64,000 nt of DNA. Origin: JBAZLV01 sp964586075. GTDB lineage: Bacteria > Nitrospirota > UBA9217. The stretch's first letter is position 1; the number at the start of each line of letters is the position of its first letter. A program made the translations under genes and the position numbers. Positions 25,162-33,510 of this stretch are shown in pieces. Where the stretch lies: assembly GCA_964586075.1 (NCBI GenBank), contig CAZPGZ010000002.1, forward strand, positions 1 to 64,000, in the 5' to 3' direction. The notes below the pieces were generated by a model. That model searched no databases. It had not been told where the DNA came from and saw only the letters and a program-made list of their open reading frames with translations.

Positions 25162-25788
25162 ATGCTTAACAAACAGGAAATAATCGCACAAATAGACCGA
25201 GCGGTTATGCTTTATGAGGAAAAACGTAAACAGGCGAAGTACGACGATCTCTCAGATATTGGAGAGGATGTCTATGAGGAAGTCGGCACAATCGTCGCTG
25301 CAACCCTGCAACGACTTGCGCCAGATAATTCTCCTTATAGAGAAGCCGAGTCTCTCAAAAGGAGAATTGGATCCCTCAGAGCACTTCGACGTGATTACGA
25401 TGAAGGATTTCTTTCCTCGGTTCAAGGACTTATTCGCGCCGAACTGTTCGCAGACTTCCTAGAAATGGCAGCACATTTACTCGAACAGGGTTATAAGGAT
25501 CCAGCCGCTGTGCTTATCGGTGGAGTTCTTGAGGAGCACCTCCGAACCCTCTGTATTGTCCGATCAATTCCGATATCAATTTCAGGTCGACCAAAGCGGG
25601 CAGATGCTATGAATACCGAACTTGCGGCGGCGGGTACGTACAATAAACTCGATCAGAAAAACGTTACAGCTTGGTTGGATTTACGGAACAAGGCTGCGCA
25701 TGGCGAATATATGCAATATACATCTGATCAAGTTGCAACAATGCTGTCTGGAGTGCGAGAATTTGCAGCACGCGTTCCCGCCGTCTAA
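25162..25788 (+). CDS. HEPN-like protein with Rx4H motif (probable cassette)
   Basis: The 208-residue protein is helical and ends with a DUF4145/HEPN-like segment: GYKDPAAVLIGGVLEEHLRT near residue 110 and WLDLRNKAAHGEY near 173. RNKAAH gives the Arg-x4-His signature of HEPN ribonucleases (Arg about 175, His about 180). It may be an RNase toxin or a defence effector, but no partner antitoxin is beside it. GAGGA lies before the ATG at 25162; the longer frame from 25069 is not supported. An attC site follows 62 bases after the stop. Confidence 0.6.
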   Translation: MLNKQEIIAQIDRAVMLYEEKRKQAKYDDLSDIGEDVYEEVGTIVAATLQRLAPDNSPYREAESLKRRIGSLRALRRDYDEGFLSSVQGLIRAELFADFLEMAAHLLEQGYKDPAAVLIGGVLEEHLRTLCIVRSIPISISGRPKRADAMNTELAAAGTYNKLDQKNVTAWLDLRNKAAHGEYMQYTSDQVATMLSGVREFAARVPAV

Positions 25789-25850
25789 TAAGCGCATTTC
25801 TGGTTCGCCCGAAATATATAAGACATCTCGACAAAGTATCCGAAATCGAA

Positions 25851-25908
25851 AACTAACATTCGGGTCGAGACCGCCGCGAAAGACACGCGGCTCACCCGCG
25901 CGTTCGAC
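25851..25908 (+). other. attC-like recombination site
   Basis: The 58-base site has R'' AACTAAC, L'' CGGGTCGAG, a CCGCG/CGCGG stem with a 7-base loop, L' CTCACCCG and R' GTTCGAC. L'' and L' are complementary except for one extra C in L'', as in true attC sites, and this orients the site with the HEPN gene. The R boxes each depart from consensus at one base. Confidence 0.65.
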
Positions 25909-25924
25909 TTTTTACGGAGAGGAA

Positions 25925-26584
25925 ATGAGCGATAAACGGCAGCTCCTTCTGGAACTGGCTCAGTTGCGACAGCGCACTCGGTGGGATGGGTACCACTCAC
26001 TTGCTGAGTATCACGACGGCGCCTACGAATGCGATTGGGTATCACCCTACAGCAAGACCGCAGGCAACGTAGATGCCAATGTCTTCATCCTGCTGCAGGA
26101 CTGGAGTTCGCACGATTACCTCAGCAGACCTTTTAATCCAAAATCGGCGGACTTGGGACATACGCCGAACCTGCCTACTAACTGTAACCTCAAACGGCTC
26201 TTGCACCAGACATTCAACCTAGGCCTTGAAGATGTCTTCGGGACAAACCTGTTCCCGTTCATAAAGCCAGGAGGCATCAGCACGCGAATCCAGAATAAGG
26301 ACCTTGACAGGGCTGCATTGGAGTTCGCACTTCCGCAAGTTCGAATAGTTAAGCCCACGGTTGTAGTCTGCCTCGGTCTCGCGACCTTCAACGCAATCAG
26401 GCGTGTATGCCAGCTGCCAGCATGTTCTCGAATGGACGAAGCGATAAATTCACCTTTCAAGTTCGAGACTTCGTGGATATGGTGCCAAGCCCACACAGGT
26501 TCATTCGGTCAGAACACTCGAGGTAGAGAGCAAGTCAACGCAGACTGGCAGAGAATGAAGGCCGCGGTATGGCAAGACAAGTAA
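25925..26584 (+). CDS. Uracil-DNA-glycosylase-superfamily-like protein
   Basis: The 219-residue protein has features of the UDG fold: FILLQDWSSHDY near residue 49, an NLFPFIKPGG segment near 100 that resembles the substrate loop, VVVCLGLATFNAIRRV near 140 and a C-terminal CQAHTGSFGQN containing the candidate catalytic-loop His. The specificity is unknown and the match is distant. A GGAGAGGA lies before the ATG. It begins 16 bases after the attC site, so it is the next cassette. No clear attC follows it. Confidence 0.5.
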   Translation: MSDKRQLLLELAQLRQRTRWDGYHSLAEYHDGAYECDWVSPYSKTAGNVDANVFILLQDWSSHDYLSRPFNPKSADLGHTPNLPTNCNLKRLLHQTFNLGLEDVFGTNLFPFIKPGGISTRIQNKDLDRAALEFALPQVRIVKPTVVVCLGLATFNAIRRVCQLPACSRMDEAINSPFKFETSWIWCQAHTGSFGQNTRGREQVNADWQRMKAAVWQDK

Positions 26585-26691
26585 TCCGATGAAACGCTGA
26601 GCTCGCCGTTCTATCTTCCTCACGAACTTCTACAAACAAGCAGGCAGTCAAGACCAACACCCCGCCTCATACTACTCATGAAACATCAAAT

Positions 26692-26720
26692 AAAAAAGCC
26701 CCGAATCGCTTCGGGGCTTT
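26692..26720 (-). terminator. Intrinsic terminator
   Basis: AAAGCCCCGA and TCGGGGCTTT form a compact hairpin with T-rich flanks on the minus strand. It ends the TauE gene and could also stop plus-strand transcription from the cassettes. Confidence 0.85.
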
Positions 26721-26749
26721 CCAATTCACTCAGCATATCTCACGCATCG

Positions 26750-27511
26750 TTACGTGCCGAACAGCAGCAGGAGCGCAGCGATAATGGGCGTGGAAATCAT
26801 GGCGGCTTTCAGAACAGCGGGCGGAAAACGTCTGGTAAATTTGGCGCCGATGAATGTTCCGCTCATTAATCCCGCAATGACCGTGAAAAACAGATGCATA
26901 TCTAGATATCCGGCTGTCAAATACCCCAATCCGCCCAGCAGCGCGATGGGCAGCGTCACCAGCATCGTTGTGCCGGCGACTTCCGGCAGCGACAGGCTGA
27001 AAAAAACAAGCAGCCCGAGCTGAATAATCGGCGCAGCGCCGATCCCGAACGCGCCCGAAAGGACACCCGCAACAAACCCGACTCCGGCGGCGGCAACCCA
27101 GAACCTGGCCCCGCTCGAAGCAATCTTGTCATCCATGCGTTTGAATACGCCGTTCGGGTAAAACGACATCCGGAAACAGAGCAGCGCGGCACAAATAAGC
27201 AGCATACCAGCGGTCAGCTTGGTAAGAGCATGCTCAGGCAGCAGCGTTGCTATCTTGACTCCCAGATACGCGCCGGCGGCCCCAAACAGCCCGACCGCCA
27301 GGCCGCACTTCACCGCGACATTATTCTCCCGAAAATGGCTGTACACGCCAGCCACGGTGGTAAACCCCATTGCACCGAGCGAGGTCCCGAGCGCGGTATG
27401 GATGGGGACATTGAACCCTACGGTCAAAATCGCGATGACGATGCCCGCCCCTCCGACGCCGATAAAGCCGAGCAGCAGACCCAGCGTAAACATTGCAGCA
27501 AAAATCAACAT
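26750..27511 (-). CDS. TauE/SafE family membrane transporter
   Basis: The 253-residue protein has about eight hydrophobic segments and the family's two-fold repeat: GLLLGFIGVGGAGIVIAIL at the start and FVAGVLSGAFGIGAAPIIQ in the middle. TauE/SafE proteins export sulfite, sulfonates or organic anions across the inner membrane. A GAGGAATAGGGA precedes the ATG at 27511. It stands alone. Confidence 0.85.
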   Translation of the reverse strand: MLIFAAMFTLGLLLGFIGVGGAGIVIAILTVGFNVPIHTALGTSLGAMGFTTVAGVYSHFRENNVAVKCGLAVGLFGAAGAYLGVKIATLLPEHALTKLTAGMLLICAALLCFRMSFYPNGVFKRMDDKIASSGARFWVAAAGVGFVAGVLSGAFGIGAAPIIQLGLLVFFSLSLPEVAGTTMLVTLPIALLGGLGYLTAGYLDMHLFFTVIAGLMSGTFIGAKFTRRFPPAVLKAAMISTPIIAALLLLFGT

Positions 27512-27595
27512 TCCCTATTCCTCATTAAATTCTATGCAAAAAAATATAGCTATATTGTAGCATGCCTGACAGCATCTCGACAGCGCTTCGGAAAA

Positions 27596-27997
27596 TCATC
27601 CCTGCTTATCAATTTTATCACTATTGCTTGTATTGCCAGCATCGGATGGGAGGCGGGACACGCTTCTGGCAGCAAGGAAAAACCCGCACGACAGCAGCAG
27701 TGAGATGCAAAATACGGTAAAGGCAAGCGTTTGGCCAGCCCAGAGCCCCCGGAACCAGCGGCTGAACTGTTCAGCAAGCACTGCCGCCTTGCCGCCGTAC
27801 AGCTCCAGATCGTGGGTATATTTCTTGGTGTTGCCCGGCGTTGAGGAATAAACGTACCCTCCCGCTATTTCGTAATCCGGATCCCCGATGCTTTTTTCCG
27901 CAGTCAGGTAAATCCAGATGGCAGCGCCGAGGCCGACCAGTAGAATTACTACGCTGGCCAGATATAAAACCGTTTGTATATTTGGTTTCTTGTCCAT
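27596..27997 (-). CDS. Two-helix membrane protein of unknown function
   Basis: The 133-residue protein has hydrophobic helices at about residues 10-30 and 90-112, separated by a soluble loop with a Gly/Tyr-rich segment (YEIAGGYVYSSTPGNTKKY). The family is not known to me by function. The ATG at 27997 is chosen because it begins just before the first helix (MDKKPNIQTVLYLAS); the longer frame adds a charged extension. No clear Shine-Dalgarno is seen. Confidence 0.6.
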   Translation of the reverse strand: MDKKPNIQTVLYLASVVILLVGLGAAIWIYLTAEKSIGDPDYEIAGGYVYSSTPGNTKKYTHDLELYGGKAAVLAEQFSRWFRGLWAGQTLAFTVFCISLLLSCGFFLAARSVSRLPSDAGNTSNSDKIDKQG

Positions 27998-28061
27998 AAA
28001 CGTCTTTTTTACAAAATACTGAATTAAGTATCGTCCGCCCGTCTTTTCTTGCACGGCGGCT

Positions 28062-28109
28062 TAAAAAAATAAACGCTCATGCCCTGAAACAACACCAGGT
28101 TGAGCGTTT
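28062..28109 (-). terminator. Intrinsic terminator of ABC importer operon
   Basis: AAACGCTCA and TGAGCGTTT (28071-28109) enclose an inner CCTG/CAGG stem and are followed on the minus strand by TATTTTTTT. It ends the transcript of the NitT/TauT-type transporter. Confidence 0.85.
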
Positions 28110-28183
28110 GGGTATGAGATGCTGTTCTTTTGAAGGCAGTTGATAGCATTGCTTCAATTGCCCATTAAATTGGAATGCGGCCG

Positions 28184-29008
28184 TCAGGCAGGCTGCCGGG
28201 CAACAGGCTTTTCATGCTCCTCATCTGCCTTGAACAGCGCCTGTTCTTCCATGACAAGTTTTGATATCGTCCGTTCCAGCTGGTTGAATTTTGCTGAAGA
28301 AGGGTCCCGGGGACGGGGCATCCGTATGGGAATAATCTCCTTGATTTTGCCGGGCCGATAGGTCATCACCACGACCCGGTCCGCGAGATAAATCGATTCC
28401 TCGATCCCGTGGGTCACAAAAATGATAGTACGCCGCAATTCGGACCAGATTCTGAGCAGCTCGTCCTGGAGATTGCGGCGGGTAAGCGCATCCAGCGCGC
28501 CGAACGGCTCATCCATGAGCAGGGTGGGAGAATCGATCGCAAGCGTGCGCGCAATCGCAACACGCTGGCGCATTCCGCCCGAAAGGTCTTTTGGAAAACG
28601 GTCGCGAAAGTCAAACAAACGGAGCTTGCGAAGAAGCGCTTCTACGACGGCCTTGATCTCGGGCGAGGATTTGCCCATGATATCGAGGCCGAATGCAACA
28701 TTTTCCTCCACCGTCATCCAGGGAAACAGCGCGTATTCCTGAAAAACCATCGCGCGGTCCGGACCCGGCCCTGTAACGTGCCGCCCATTGGCAATCACTT
28801 CCCCCCCTGTGGGCGGTGAAAATCCGGCGATTGCATTCAGGAGCGTTGATTTTCCGCAGCCGGAGGGGCCGAGAAGGCACACAAATTCCCCCGGCTCCAC
28901 ATCGAGCGTAATGCCGTCGAGTGCGACGACTTCCCGGTCTTTGCCGGAAAATACCTTGCGAAGGTCGCGGACCTGCACAGCCATATCCGGCATGTTCTTG
29001 CTTTTCAT
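28184..29008 (-). CDS. NitT/TauT-type ABC transporter ATPase
   Basis: The 274-residue ATPase has Walker A GPSGCGKST near residue 50, Q-loop MVFQEYALFPW near 90, signature LSGGMRQR near 143, and Walker B TLLMDEPFGALD near 160. It powers an importer for nitrate, sulfonate, taurine or related small anions or bases. Its ATG overlaps the permease stop (ATGA), so translation is coupled. The ligand is not set by sequence. Confidence 0.9.
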   Translation of the reverse strand: MKSKNMPDMAVQVRDLRKVFSGKDREVVALDGITLDVEPGEFVCLLGPSGCGKSTLLNAIAGFSPPTGGEVIANGRHVTGPGPDRAMVFQEYALFPWMTVEENVAFGLDIMGKSSPEIKAVVEALLRKLRLFDFRDRFPKDLSGGMRQRVAIARTLAIDSPTLLMDEPFGALDALTRRNLQDELLRIWSELRRTIIFVTHGIEESIYLADRVVVMTYRPGKIKEIIPIRMPRPRDPSSAKFNQLERTISKLVMEEQALFKADEEHEKPVARQPA

Positions 29009-29838
29009 TCTTCCAACCCCCGATGCCAGCGCAGCAGCCGGGCGTTTATCCGATGCATGAGCAGATCGATCCCGAGGCCGACAAAACCGATCGTGATCAT
29101 GCCTGCGATGACCTTGTCCGACCAGAAGTATTCGCGCGCTTCAAGGATGCGATAGCCAAGCCCGCTGTTTACCGCGATCATTTCCGCGACAATCACCACG
29201 ATGAAGGCAATGCCGATTCCGACCCGTATGCCGGTAAGGATATACGGCATGGAGGCCGGGATCATGATCCGGCGAAAGATCACCCACCGGGACGCCCCCA
29301 GGTTCTGGGCCGCGCGAAGGTAAATGCTGTCCACGTGCCTCACCCCGGCAATGGTATTCATCAGAACCGGGAAGAAGGCGCCGAGTGAAATAAGAAAAAA
29401 TGCCGGCGGGTTGCCCAATCCGAACCAGAGAATGGCAAGCGGAATAAAGGCGATGGGAGGAATCGGGCGGATTATCTGTATGATCGGATTGAACAGCTCA
29501 TAAAACTTCGGGCTGGCGCCCATCATCAGTCCGATCGGCAGGGCAAGTCCCGCCCCGATGCAAAAACCCGTGGCAATGCGCATCAGGCTGGAGAACGCAT
29601 CGCCCGGCAGCTCTCCGGAAATCGCCCAGATAAACCAGCTGCCTTCGGCAGGGTCATAGGGCTGTACCGGCAATGCGTATTTAATCCAGCGAAGGAACAC
29701 TTCAGATGGAGCGGGAAGCACAAGGGGAGACACCCACCCGATGCGGACGACCCCTTCCCATATAATCAGCGCAAACACCGGAACCAGAAGCGAACGCACC
29801 AGCCGCTGAACTGCCGGTGACCAGATTATTTTACCCAT
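29005..29838 (-). CDS. NitT/TauT-type ABC transporter permease
   Basis: The 277-residue inner-membrane protein has about six hydrophobic helices and the cytoplasmic coupling loop EAA-like segment AAQNLGASRWVIFRRIMIPA near residue 185. The start ATG at 29838 lies inside the end of the binding-protein gene (13-base overlap). A longer frame beginning 14 codons upstream is less likely. It forms the membrane channel of the importer. Confidence 0.88.
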   Translation of the reverse strand: MGKIIWSPAVQRLVRSLLVPVFALIIWEGVVRIGWVSPLVLPAPSEVFLRWIKYALPVQPYDPAEGSWFIWAISGELPGDAFSSLMRIATGFCIGAGLALPIGLMMGASPKFYELFNPIIQIIRPIPPIAFIPLAILWFGLGNPPAFFLISLGAFFPVLMNTIAGVRHVDSIYLRAAQNLGASRWVIFRRIMIPASMPYILTGIRVGIGIAFIVVIVAEMIAVNSGLGYRILEAREYFWSDKVIAGMITIGFVGLGIDLLMHRINARLLRWHRGLEE

Positions 29839-30803
29839 AGTTTCTTTTTTGCCTTTTGAAGAAGATCGAGTTTTACCCACTCGGCAGCGTTCGGAGGAAC
29901 CGTCATTTTCCCGATGCCGTATTTTGCCATAAGATCGGTTGTTATCTGGATGTGTTTGGCCGTCACGTCATAGGTAAATGAAGCATTGTTCATTGCATCA
30001 TTGTAGTCATCATCAGTGATCTGGCCTTTAAACATCTGGTTCACCACATATTTCCGCGCCACGTTCGGGTTCTTGATAAAGTACCTCGTCGAATCGACGA
30101 AGCATTCCACAACGCGCCGGGCAACATCCGGACGCTCATGGTAAAGCTTTTCCGTCATCACCAGGACGCGCACCGGTTCACCCATGGGCGTATCATAGGG
30201 TTTGAGAATTTCCGTGCCGAAGCCCTTATTAATCGCCTGAGAAGACTGCGGCTCCGACTGGCACATGGCGTCGATCTGCTTCTGCAGTAATGCCTGATTG
30301 AGATCGCCGAAGGGCAGATATACGATGAGCACGTCTTTTCCCGGTTTATCGGACCAGGTAAGACCGGCCTTCGACAGTTCGGCCGCGAGAAGAAGTTCCT
30401 GCGCGCCGCCCCGGGCAACACCGACTTTCTTGCCTTTCAGGTCGGCCACGCTCTTTAAGTTCAAATCTGCGCGGCTGACGAGCCGTGCGCCCCCTTTGGC
30501 AAATCCCGCAACCACATAAATCGGGCCTTTGCCAGCCCGATTGGCAATGGCGGCATCCGCCGCGCTCGCCGCGATATCGACATCTCCGCGGACTATGGCG
30601 GGAAACATATCGATCCCTTTGGGGAAAATAATTTCTTCAACCTTAAGCCCGAATTTTCCGCAGTGCTCTTTCATGTACGAAACCGCGCCATAATGCGCAA
30701 ATTTCAGGTTTCCCAGCCGCACGACGTCTTCTGCGAAAGACAACGACGGTAAAAGAAGCAGCACGGCAAGCAGGACTACACCCAATCGAAGATTCCTGTT
30801 CAT
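29826..30803 (-). CDS. NitT/TauT-type substrate-binding protein
   Basis: The 325-residue protein starts with a Sec signal peptide (LGVVLLAVLLLLPSLSFA, cut before EDVV). The mature part is an NMT1/SsuA-like periplasmic binding protein: FPAIVRGDVDIAASAADAAI near residue 70, LKGKKVGVARGGAQE near 120 and VVECFVDSTRYFIKNPN near 230. GAGGAGG precedes the ATG at 30803. It heads the three-gene importer operon. The ligand cannot be told from the sequence. Confidence 0.88.
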   Translation of the reverse strand: MNRNLRLGVVLLAVLLLLPSLSFAEDVVRLGNLKFAHYGAVSYMKEHCGKFGLKVEEIIFPKGIDMFPAIVRGDVDIAASAADAAIANRAGKGPIYVVAGFAKGGARLVSRADLNLKSVADLKGKKVGVARGGAQELLLAAELSKAGLTWSDKPGKDVLIVYLPFGDLNQALLQKQIDAMCQSEPQSSQAINKGFGTEILKPYDTPMGEPVRVLVMTEKLYHERPDVARRVVECFVDSTRYFIKNPNVARKYVVNQMFKGQITDDDYNDAMNNASFTYDVTAKHIQITTDLMAKYGIGKMTVPPNAAEWVKLDLLQKAKKKLWVK

Positions 30804-31368
30804 GCACATCCCTCCTCACGGTATTTATTTTATTGTTGTAGTATTCATGCCGTAAATAAAACGCTGCCGCTCAATGCAATGACCGGTCTGCTGTTTACAG
30901 CCATGATGGTAAAAAAAATTTCTGTTTCCGATGGTCTCATCGGACGCTTCTTCAAGACCGTACGAAGACCGCAACCCAGGCTAAACTACCGCCCTATTCA
31001 TCGGTCCCGCAAAAATCGTTTTGTCTGCACTCGTCTGATTGTTCAGCTTATTTGCAGGCGAAAAGAGGAATTCTGGTCGTATTCTCTAATATTCCGAGGT
31101 GCACAATCGCGAAACCATTGACTGCTCACTAGAATATAACGCAACGGCAGAAACGTCAAGAACTATTTCCAGGTAAATCGGCTTCAAGAACAGCGGCCTT
31201 TAAGGCTTGCTTACGACGCTCAAACCCGGTCAAACCCCGGTCCTGTCCAGGCTGTTCTGGTTATGAATTTTTTTGACGCGTGGTAAAAGGTCGATTTGTT
31301 AACATGGAAGAATAGCAAGGCGGAAGAACTCCGGATTGACCAGTGATGCTGACTATAATGCATGGTGT
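30804..31368. other. Intergenic region, no gene seen
   Basis: The stretch lies upstream of the importer operon and downstream of the 206-aa exported protein. It must hold the importer promoter. I found no convincing riboswitch, RNA gene or small gene with a ribosome-binding site. Confidence 0.5.
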
Positions 31369-31989
31369 TTACTTCTTTGGAAGAAATGATTTTACAACGG
31401 TTTTAAATGTTTCTGCGTCTCTGTCTTTACGCTCCTCCGGAACTGAAAACCGAACGACATAGAATCCTTCATTCTTTTTGTCGGGAACAACAATATACTC
31501 TTCATGAAGGGCTACCTTCTCCGGGTTCAAAGAACGTCCGCCGATAAATTGAATGTTTTTCCGTTCAAAAGCCTTTGCTTCTCTATCCGCAATGGTAATC
31601 TTGCCGACCGTGCCGTAAGACTCCCCATCCTTCGCTTCTCCCAGAACAGGACCGGCATGCAACCGGATAAATCGTTCCATTGTCTTATGCAGAAGATTCC
31701 CCGGGGCATAATAATGTAAAGAAATCTCAGGAGAAACCTTGCTTCCGTTCCGGGTGCCCAACAGGGTCAGCCCATATACTTTTTTCTCCTCCGCTGACAA
31801 ACCAAAGCCCGGATCGTACACGCTCCAGTCCGCAGGAATCGTGCAGGTAAAATAATTGCCGGGTGAAGTGTATTTTGAAAATTTTTTGTTTTCATCCTGC
31901 ACAGGCGACGCTGCCGGACTAACAGCCGCCATTACAGCAAGGGCAAAGAATACTGCTGCGATTCTTTTCAAGAAACGAATGCCGCCCAC
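31369..31989 (-). CDS. Exported protein of unknown function, 206 aa
   Basis: An N-terminal signal peptide (RFLKRIAAVFFALAVMAAVSPA) is followed by a soluble domain with YTSPGNYFTCTIPADWSVYD and a C-terminal RFSVPEERKDRDAETFKTVVKSF. The pattern resembles PsbP-like/lipoprotein-anchored folds, with weak support. GGGAGG five bases before the GTG at 31989 selects that start; an upstream TTG would include the ribosome-binding site. It follows a small membrane protein gene and DacF and probably shares their transcript. Confidence 0.6.
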   Translation of the reverse strand: MGGIRFLKRIAAVFFALAVMAAVSPAASPVQDENKKFSKYTSPGNYFTCTIPADWSVYDPGFGLSAEEKKVYGLTLLGTRNGSKVSPEISLHYYAPGNLLHKTMERFIRLHAGPVLGEAKDGESYGTVGKITIADREAKAFERKNIQFIGGRSLNPEKVALHEEYIVVPDKKNEGFYVVRFSVPEERKDRDAETFKTVVKSFLPKK

Positions 31990-31999
31990 TTCCGCCTCC

Positions 32000-32308
32000 C
32001 TAGTCGACAAAACTTGTTTTTGAACTGAGTATTTTCCGACCGTCGTGCAAAACCTTGCAGAAATTACGCCCCATGCCTTTCTTCGGCACTAACAGTATGG
32101 AATCCGTGCTTTTTATTACAGCAAACTTGCCTGTGGAAAAACTTTTCTGAAAATCATCTAAAAGCGTTCCCGGCACCGCGCGGCTGCATGCTTCAGCAGC
32201 CATATGCTTTGCCTGCCGCATATCGTACAGTGTATACAGCCCCAGACATGCTATAACCCCTATCACAACATACGATATCCATCGAACAGCTGAAACCTTC
32301 TTTTTCAT
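32000..32308 (-). CDS. Small single-helix membrane protein
   Basis: The 102-residue protein has one hydrophobic helix at about residues 10-30 (WISYVVIGVIACLGLYTLYD) and a soluble tail with GTLLDDFQKSFSTGKFAVIK. I do not recognise a family. The ATG at 32308 is preferred because the longer frame adds a tract that overlaps the intergenic region after dacF. It is 10 bases upstream of the next gene. Confidence 0.55.
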   Translation of the reverse strand: MKKKVSAVRWISYVVIGVIACLGLYTLYDMRQAKHMAAEACSRAVPGTLLDDFQKSFSTGKFAVIKSTDSILLVPKKGMGRNFCKVLHDGRKILSSKTSFVD

Positions 32309-32366
32309 TCGTTCATGACCTTTTTTATACTCCAGGCACCTTGCTTGTTGCAGGTTAAAAAAATTA

Positions 32367-33272
32367 CTATTCGCGGGTAAGCTCCACAAGGGCGGCTCTC
32401 ATATACGTAAGCCGCGGTTTCTTGCCCGTTGATTCCTTTGGTGAATATTTCATTGCTTTCACCGGAGGCGGATTCGTCCCGAAATCGGCGAGCATGGCGG
32501 TGCTTTTCCATAAGCGGCTTCTCGACGGAGCGCCGAGAACCGCCGTAAAAATCAAGCCCTGGTCGGTGTCTATCGCCCCCACGAAGCAATGCTGGGCGCT
32601 TCTGGTGAATCCTGTTTTTCCTCCGATGACATCACTCCGGAGCCACAGCATATTGTCCGTATTTTCAACATATAATTGCCTGCCAGATGCCGTCCTGGCG
32701 GAATATTTTTTTTTGCCGATAATCTCTTTGATCAGCGGATAGGTAAGTGCTTTTTTCATGATAATAGTCAGATCGCGTACCGTCGTGTATTGCCGTCCTT
32801 CCGGAAGACCGGAGGCATTTACGAAATGCGTGTTTCGCGCCCCGATCTCTTTCGCTTTCCGGTTCATTATCTCGGCAAACCGCGACTCGGACCCAGCGGC
32901 GGCTTCCGCCAGAGCCACTGCAGCGGAATTTACCGACTTGATAAGCGCCAGATGAAGAAGATCGGAAACCGACAGCTCATCGCCCGGCAGAAGCTTGGGT
33001 TTGACCCGGCTGATCGTTGATGCTCTTCTGCCCACCCGTACAATCGCCGACTTGTCAAGATTATCAAGCGCCACCATGGCAGTCATGAGTTTTGTCGTGC
33101 TGGCCGGCGGAAGTTTTGCTGAGGAGTTCTTTTCGTACAGGACGGAGCCATGTTCATCTATCAGGATGCATGATTTTGCGGGAACGCTTTTCTCGGAAAG
33201 TGAAAATGCCGGAGGCGCTGTTACCTGGAAAATGCATATTATAAAGACTGCAAATAAAAAAGACCGTTTCAC
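32367..33272 (-). CDS. D-alanyl-D-alanine carboxypeptidase (PBP5/DacF type)
   Basis: The 301-residue protein has a signal peptide and all three penicillin-binding motifs: STTK near residue 58, SVN near 113 and KTG near 220. It trims terminal D-Ala from peptidoglycan pentapeptides in the periplasm. It lacks the long C-terminal beta domain and amphipathic anchor of E. coli PBP5, so it is the short DacF-like form. GGAG five bases before the GTG at 33272 defines the start. Confidence 0.88.
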   Translation of the reverse strand: MKRSFLFAVFIICIFQVTAPPAFSLSEKSVPAKSCILIDEHGSVLYEKNSSAKLPPASTTKLMTAMVALDNLDKSAIVRVGRRASTISRVKPKLLPGDELSVSDLLHLALIKSVNSAAVALAEAAAGSESRFAEIMNRKAKEIGARNTHFVNASGLPEGRQYTTVRDLTIIMKKALTYPLIKEIIGKKKYSARTASGRQLYVENTDNMLWLRSDVIGGKTGFTRSAQHCFVGAIDTDQGLIFTAVLGAPSRSRLWKSTAMLADFGTNPPPVKAMKYSPKESTGKKPRLTYMRAALVELTRE

Positions 33273-33510
33273 GTCATCTCCACAAAAACAATCTGCGGGC
33301 GTCAAAAAGTTGTACGCATGCTTGTTGTAATAACAGTATTGCAATATGGATACCATAATATTACTGTAACCAGCCAAAGAACATTTGCATTTTTTTCTTG
33401 AATATCAGATGGTTAGTAAAAGTTATTTTGTCAACTGCGTTCGTCGTTTGTACAAAAATGCAGTGTTGCGGTCAGATTATTGACGTTATTATGTGATACA
33501 GGGGGGAGGA

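Noticed and set aside
26585..26690. Possible attC after the UDG-like gene
   Set aside because: Short complementary pieces (GATGAAAC and GTTCTATC) are only 12 bases apart, with no L boxes or inner stem.
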